This document shows, one piece after another, positions 5,937 through 8,099 of a stretch of 8,099 nucleotides of DNA. The notes under the pieces are model-generated. The model had not been told where the DNA came from, ran no database searches, and was given only the letters and a program-made list of their open reading frames with translations. A program made the position numbers and the translations under genes. Position 1 is the first letter of the stretch. Every line of letters begins with the position of its first letter. The stretch is from the NCBI GenBank assembly GCA_900544965.1, contig UQXE01000058.1, positions 1 through 8,099 of the forward strand, written 5' to 3'. The DNA comes from an uncultured Eubacteriales bacterium (GTDB taxonomy: Bacteria > Bacillota > Clostridia > Christensenellales > CAG-138).

Positions 5937-7070
5937 ATGAATGAAGACGCAAACACCAATAATACGCAAAAACGGCCTAGCCGCAGCTTTATCGCAACAG
6001 CGCTGTGCGCCTTTGCGGCCGTTATAGTTGCGGCGTGCATCCTGCTGGGCAAGTTTGAGCCTGTAAACGTTATACCAAACAGGGACAACGCTCAGTCCAC
6101 GCCAGCGGCCGCCATGGTCACGGCCGCCCCTTCGGCTTCGGCAGGCGCCACAGCCGAACCCACGGCCGCGCCGGAGTTCGTTAAGACGGCGGTGGTGGTC
6201 GACGGCGAAAGCGTAGCCGTGCTCAGCAGCTATGAAGCGGCGGTTACGCTGCTCGACGAGGTGCTGGAGCACTACCGCTTTATATCCAACGCCAGCGCGG
6301 CCGAGTTTATGAATCAGGTCGAGCTGGTAAAGGCGGCGGGGGACGCGGAGGCGGACGCCAGCAGCGAGGCGTACGAAAGGCTTACCTCCCAGAGCACGCC
6401 CTTCAGGGTGCGGTGCCGCCTTACGGAGTCCGAGCTGAAGCCTATCCCTTACAGCACGAAGGTTGAGGAGAACGGCGCGCTTATGAAGGGTATGCGCGTG
6501 GTAAAAAGATACGGCAGGGAAGGCAGGCATGTAAAGACCACTGAATCGGTGCTGATAAACGGGGTGGTGGAGGAGACCCGGGTTACGGAGGACTATGTCG
6601 CGCTTGAAGCGGTAGACGCCGTAATCAGCGTGGGCACGCTTGAGCCGCGCGATGGAAAGCCCGGGCCGGACGAGGGTAAAAAGGGCCGCGACGCCGGCAG
6701 CCTTGAGTTTATCCGCCCCATAGAGGGCAGCATAGCGCTCAATTTCGGGCGTTATAACGGTTCCATGCATCTGGGGCTGGACTATTCGTCCTTAGAGGGC
6801 GCGGACGTCGTGGCGTCGTGTTCCGGCACGGTTACCTGCCTTATGGAGCGGGGCGGATATGGGCTGGTGGTGGAGATAGACCACGGAAACGGCTTTTTGA
6901 CCCGATACGCAAAACTGTCCGGCTCGCTTGTCAAGCTGGGCGACAGGGTGGAGCAGGGGCAGACGGTAGGCACGGCGGGCGAGCTGGAAAGCGGCGGTTT
7001 CGGGCTGCATTTTGAGCTGAGGATCGACGGCTTTGCTTTCAATCCGCGCTACTATCTCAAGGAGGCGTAA
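5937..7070 (+). CDS. Membrane-anchored G5 plus degenerate M23 (LytM) domain protein
   Basis: A 377-aa protein. A basic, Asn-rich N-terminus (1-17) precedes one membrane span (about 18-38), an Ala/Thr/Pro-rich linker (51-79), an intermediate region (80-150), a G5-like domain (about 157-234, with ELKPIPYSTKVEENGALMKG and an ING-V-E-TRVTEDY stretch), a short charged linker and a C-terminal M23 domain (about 257-375). M23 enzymes cleave peptidoglycan cross-bridges. Zinc-ligand positions appear kept: H278 and D282 (HLGLD), H358 (LHFEL). Both catalytic histidines appear lost: the usual YAH is YAK (K326) and the first H of the HxH motif is G356. It is therefore predicted to be a non-cleaving, extracytoplasmic binding or scaffold protein, as for SpoIIQ-like and other degenerate LytM proteins. 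The start is set by the adjacent promoter and the membrane anchor; the next ATG is codon 60, after the anchor. Confidence 0.85.
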   Translation: MNEDANTNNTQKRPSRSFIATALCAFAAVIVAACILLGKFEPVNVIPNRDNAQSTPAAAMVTAAPSASAGATAEPTAAPEFVKTAVVVDGESVAVLSSYEAAVTLLDEVLEHYRFISNASAAEFMNQVELVKAAGDAEADASSEAYERLTSQSTPFRVRCRLTESELKPIPYSTKVEENGALMKGMRVVKRYGREGRHVKTTESVLINGVVEETRVTEDYVALEAVDAVISVGTLEPRDGKPGPDEGKKGRDAGSLEFIRPIEGSIALNFGRYNGSMHLGLDYSSLEGADVVASCSGTVTCLMERGGYGLVVEIDHGNGFLTRYAKLSGSLVKLGDRVEQGQTVGTAGELESGGFGLHFELRIDGFAFNPRYYLKEA

Positions 7071-7119
7071 AGGCCGGCATTGGGAAGGGGCGCCTTACGG
7101 GGCGCTGACTGCCGCTGAA

Positions 7120-7151
7120 GGTTCCCTCCGCGCGGGCCTCATATGTCTTGA
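7120..7151. repeat. Direct repeat, copy 1
   Basis: GGTTCCCTCCGCGCGGGC followed by CTCATATGTCTTGA recurs at 7189-7221 with a single inserted G. The unit contains the palindromes CCGCGCGG and CATATG. The first copy begins 50 bp past the stop of the M23-like gene; the weak hairpin at 7090-7105 (GCGCC/GGCGC, no T-tract) is not a convincing terminator. Confidence 0.8.
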
Positions 7152-7188
7152 GTTGATAAACTGCACGTTTAACAGCCTGGAAAGCACC

Positions 7189-7221
7189 GGTTCCCTCCGC
7201 GCGGGCGCTCATATGTCTTGA
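7189..7221. repeat. Direct repeat, copy 2
   Basis: This is the second copy of the 7120-7151 element, offset 69 bp, one base longer (CGCGGGCGCTCATATG versus CGCGGGCCTCATATG). No gene overlaps it. Confidence 0.8.
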
Positions 7222-7430
7222 ACGGCAGCCCTGCGTGAGCATCGCAAATTTCCGCAAAAATAAACAAAAGAAACCCCTATGAATTTACTAAAATATGGTT
7301 TATACTTTAATTGATGGGTATTAATCTGCTAGGGACTATGTACTTTACGACCGTTACAGGAAAGGTGATGCGTATGATTGTATGAGGATCCCGTTTCACT
7401 AAGATTTATCTAAATAAAATACCATTGACC
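7222..7430 (+). other. Gene-free AT-rich stretch with RBS-like site and mini-ORFs
   Basis: No recognisable gene. TATACT (7301-7306) could be a -10 box but lacks a matching -35. AGGAAAGG (7358-7365) sits eight bases before an ATG (7374) that reads only three codons, M-I-V-stop. A six-codon frame (7382-7402) starts inside its stop via an ATGA overlap. A strong terminator follows at 7431. This is either a small untranslated RNA or the flanks of a gene whose body has been deleted; neither can be decided from sequence. Confidence 0.3.
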
Positions 7431-7470
7431 ATTTAAGGCGGGGGAGCGGGGCTTCCCCGCCTTAAATTTT
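7431..7470. terminator. Strong intrinsic terminator
   Basis: ATTTAAGGCGGGG (7431-7443) and CCCCGCCTTAAAT (7455-7467) form a perfect 13-bp stem with an 11-nt loop, followed on the plus strand by three more T (7468-7470). It could end transcripts from the M23-like gene or from a small RNA in 7300-7430. Its AT-flanked stem could also act on leftward transcripts. Confidence 0.8.
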
Positions 7471-7597
7471 CGCTGAATTCCTTTGGATGTCTATCAACAA
7501 TGAATTGATTAGGATATGATGCGTCCAAGGCGCTTTGTAACGCAGCCTGAAACAAACCCTCTGTTTTAGCGCTTTTGCACCGCTGATTGTCTGCCAA
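7433..7597 (-). pseudogene. Possible leftward gene remnant
   Basis: A 54-codon minus-strand frame from a TTG at 7597, preceded by AGGAAAAGGG (four bases away), with protein-like content (TEGLFQAALQSALDASYPNQ and VDRHPKEFSENLRR). Its last codons run through the terminator stem, which suggests either a chance reading or a truncated gene. A second, differently framed start lies upstream on the same strand: GGAGGTATG at about 7640-7632, 22 codons. No family is recognised. Confidence 0.2.
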
Positions 7598-7643
7598 TTC
7601 GCCCTTTTCCTAAGTTGTTGGCTTGCAATAACATACCTCCAAT

Positions 7644-7700
7644 TTACATTCCCTTAAACAGTTCTTCTAATGCAATTCCGATTCGGGCCTGTTTTATGTC
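7644..7700 (-). pseudogene. Possible C-terminal remnant of a leftward gene
   Basis: The minus strand reads KQARIGIALEELFKGM then a stop at 7646-7644. Upstream, the frame enters the perfect hairpin at 7683-7725 and meets a stop. If real, it is the tail of a gene interrupted by the repeat array. It is too short to identify. Confidence 0.2.
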
Positions 7701-7725
7701 CTACAAGAACATAAAACAGGCCCGA
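7683..7725. repeat. Perfect 17-bp-stem hairpin at the left edge of the repeat array
   Basis: TCGGGCCTGTTTTATGT (7683-7699) is the exact reverse complement of ACATAAAACAGGCCCGA (7709-7725), with a 9-nt loop. The right arm is part of the 183-bp repeat; the left arm replaces sequence that in the next unit (7866-7882) shows only scattered complementarity. It marks the left boundary of the array. Confidence 0.9.
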
Positions 7726-7761
7726 CAGGACATCCCATGGCGGTTAGATGTGGGGCTGTAA
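7696..7761 (+). CDS. Candidate micro-ORF of repeat unit 1 (21 aa)
   Basis: ATG to TAA reads a 21-residue peptide beginning MSYKNIKQAR and ending QDIPWRLDVGL. The corresponding frame recurs in the next unit with an identical 11-residue tail. No Shine-Dalgarno sequence is evident, and in this unit the ATG lies in the left arm of the hairpin. Translation is unproven. Confidence 0.3.
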   Translation: MSYKNIKQARQDIPWRLDVGL

Positions 7762-8099
7762 GAAGCGCTTGTGTATTGCAACCGCAGCAACCCGGGCCTG
7801 ACAGGCAAGCATTAAGTCTGAGGCAGGGGCGGGTCCGCCTGTAGTTTTAAATCCATAGCATTGAGCCTGGCCCATACTATGTCTCTACAGAACATAATAC
7901 AGGCCGAACAGGACATTCCGTGGCGGTTAGATGTGGGACTATAAGAAGCGCTTGTGTATTGCAACCGCAGCAGTTCAGGCCTGACAGGCAAGTATTAAAT
8001 CTGATGAAGGGGCGGGTCCGCCTGTAGCTTTAAATCCATAGCATTGAGCTTGACCCATACTATGTCCCTACAGAACATAAAACAGGCCCGAGAGGACAT
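7706..8099. repeat. Tandem array of 183-bp units, continuing past the window end
   Basis: Unit 1 is 7706-7888, unit 2 is 7889-8071 and unit 3 starts at 8072 and is cut by the window end. AGAACAT recurs at 7706, 7889 and 8072, an exact 183-bp period. Units 1 and 2 differ at about 19 of 183 positions by my hand alignment, mostly transitions. A 31-bp block (7759-7789 and 7942-7972) containing the palindrome AAGCGCTT is identical. Other conserved parts are GCCTGACAGGC and GGCGGGTCCGCC, both self-complementary, suggesting a structured RNA or a protein-binding array. No ORF over 60 aa spans it, although the period is a multiple of three. Confidence 0.92.
7879..7944 (+). CDS. Candidate micro-ORF of repeat unit 2 (21 aa)
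   Basis: The same frame as 7696-7761, 183 bp later, again 21 codons and ending QDIPWRLDVGL-TAA. In the last 12 codons the four base differences from unit 1 are all at third positions and silent. The first ten codons differ at four residues (positions 3, 4, 7 and 10). A third copy starts at 8062 and is truncated by the window end. Confidence 0.3.
   Translation: MSLQNIIQAEQDIPWRLDVGL

Noticed and set aside
5904..6770. Long antisense ORF (288 codons) opposite the G5/M23 gene
   Set aside because: The Arg/His/Gly-rich composition is typical of the shadow of a GC-rich gene; no ribosome binding site, and the sense strand has recognisable domains.
7090..7105. Terminator directly after the M23-like gene (GCGCC/GGCGC hairpin)
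   Set aside because: Only a five-pair stem and no T-tract.
7735..7795. Integron attC-like site (GTTAGAT resembles the GTTRRRY core)
   Set aside because: No matching RYYYAAC partner at a proper position and no paired R/L boxes; a seven-base match is expected by chance.
7861..7890. Promoter within each repeat unit (TTGAGC or TTGACC with TATGTC)
   Set aside because: The spacing between candidate boxes is about 11 bp or otherwise wrong in every copy.
7706..8099. CRISPR array
   Set aside because: Units are 183 bp and similar throughout, with no short repeat/unique spacer alternation and no cas genes.

Overview
The window looks like a chromosomal piece of a moderately GC-rich Firmicutes (Clostridia-type) bacterium. 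The evidence is strong AGGAG-type ribosome binding sites, near-consensus sigma-70/sigma-A promoters (TTGCCA-17-TATAAT, TTGTCA-17-TATAAT), a G5 plus M23 envelope protein of the kind seen in Gram-positives, and frequent ATA/AGG codons despite high GC. This is inference from style; there is no rRNA or other marker gene to fix the lineage.

Layout. Positions 1-277 hold no gene but are packed with palindromes and two near-identical 55-bp direct repeats, ending in a very strong promoter. That promoter reads into a rightward group of three genes: a GT-C-like multi-pass membrane glycosyltransferase (346-1626), a two-TM membrane protein resembling DUF3137 (1720-2634), and lipoate-protein ligase A (lplA, 2669-3634). 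A decayed copy of the lplA 3' end follows (3639-3773), then a terminator. From the other side comes a leftward GNAT acetyltransferase (3894-4649) with its own promoter; just upstream of it lies a decayed copy of its own 5' end and promoter (about 4774-4880). Next are two overlapping leftward genes (4949-5759): a DUF6232-like two-TM protein and a 101-aa partner, sharing the motif SVITVG(N/D)xN. Divergently, a G5 plus degenerate M23 (LytM) membrane-anchored protein (5937-7070) is transcribed from a promoter so close to its ATG that the mRNA should be leaderless.

From 7071 to the right edge there is no conventional gene. The stretch holds a pair of about 32-bp direct repeats, a strong intrinsic terminator (7431-7470), degraded-looking leftward reading frames, a perfect 17-bp-stem hairpin (7683-7725), and an array of 183-bp tandem units that runs off the window. 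Each array unit carries a 21-codon micro-ORF ending QDIPWRLDVGL.

How it fits together. The three rightward genes may be co-transcribed but have no obvious common pathway: cell-surface glycosylation, an unknown membrane protein, and lipoate scavenging. The most distinctive features are the DUF6232-like pair, the catalytically depleted M23 protein with a predicted leaderless mRNA, the 183-bp array, and a recurring pattern of short-range duplications with offsets of about 158, 166, 161, 69 and 183 bp, most of them decayed.
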